Translations under genes and position numbers: made by a program
DNA from: Alphaproteobacteria bacterium
GTDB taxonomy: Bacteria > Pseudomonadota > Alphaproteobacteria > UBA6615
Direction of reading: 5' to 3'
Assembly: GCA_013003285.1 (NCBI GenBank)
Contig: JABDJY010000456.1
Coordinates: 1-5,730 of the forward strand
DNA length: 5,730 bases
The notes under the pieces: model-generated
The model's input: the letters and a program-made list of their open reading frames with translations, nothing else
What the model was told of the DNA's origin: nothing
Databases searched by the model: none
Shown: positions 5,696 through 5,730 of the stretch, in pieces
How the letters are laid out: each line of letters begins with the position of its first letter
Numbering within the stretch: the first letter of the stretch is position 1

Positions 5696-5730
5696 TCCGG
5701 CGTAGCTCAGTTGGTAGAGCAAGCGACTGT
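5696..5730 (+). tRNA. tRNA, 5' half only, most likely tRNA-Asn (GTT), cut by window end
   Basis: TCCGGCG would form the 5' acceptor strand (5696-5702), followed by the universal TAGCTCAGTTGGTAGAGC D-arm (5703-5720) and the start of an anticodon stem AGCGA (5722-5726). The loop begins CTGT, so the anticodon starts GU (5729-5730) and the amino acid could be Asn, Asp, His or Tyr. The U at position 1, the AGCGACTGT block and the position next to tRNA-Cys favour Asn, where many alphaproteobacteria have the same sequence; this is from memory. The 3' half lies outside the window. Confidence 0.85.

Noticed and set aside
5571..5730. tRNA genes as an integration site for a mobile element
   Set aside because: No integrase, no repeated tRNA 3' end and no island-like genes are present in the window.

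Overview
The window reads as an ordinary chromosomal segment of a fairly GC-rich proteobacterium. The style of the SEL1 lipoprotein, the free-standing cNMP-binding protein and the adjacent Cys/Asn tRNA genes suggest an alphaproteobacterium, perhaps in the Rhodospirillales. That placement is an inference from pattern memory, not from a database search. It holds five protein genes and two tRNA genes. There is no mobile element, CRISPR array, phage gene or toxin-antitoxin pair.

Left part (1-2822, + strand): the 3' part of a CocE/NonD-family alpha/beta-hydrolase, whose true start lies before the window. It is followed after 27 bp by a 12-helix MFS permease resembling the phenylpropionate permease family (HcaT-like). 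The two genes look co-transcribed, suggesting uptake of a small acid or ester and hydrolysis of an ester or amide. The substrate cannot be read from sequence.

Middle (2823-4635, + strand): a visibly AT-rich 125-bp gap with a possible promoter and a good ribosome binding site precedes a lipoprotein with about nine SEL1 repeats. After 56 bp comes a small stand-alone cyclic-nucleotide-binding domain protein with no DNA-binding domain.

Right part: a cyclase-family (kynurenine-formamidase-like) metal hydrolase on the - strand (4650-5342) converges on the cNMP-binding gene with only 14 bp between the stop codons. A non-coding stretch of 228 bp (5343-5570) separates its start from tRNA-Cys. It holds a 12-bp direct repeat, a possible promoter for the tRNA and a strong hairpin. 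A complete tRNA-Cys(GCA) with encoded CCA follows, then a 51-bp spacer with a good -10 box and GC-rich discriminator, then the first 35 bases of what is most likely tRNA-Asn, cut by the window end.

I found no convincing novel multi-gene system. The points most worth a second look are the non-canonical acid position in the CocE-like hydrolase, the SEL1 lipoprotein/cNMP-binding pair, and the repeat, hairpin and promoter structure around the tRNAs.
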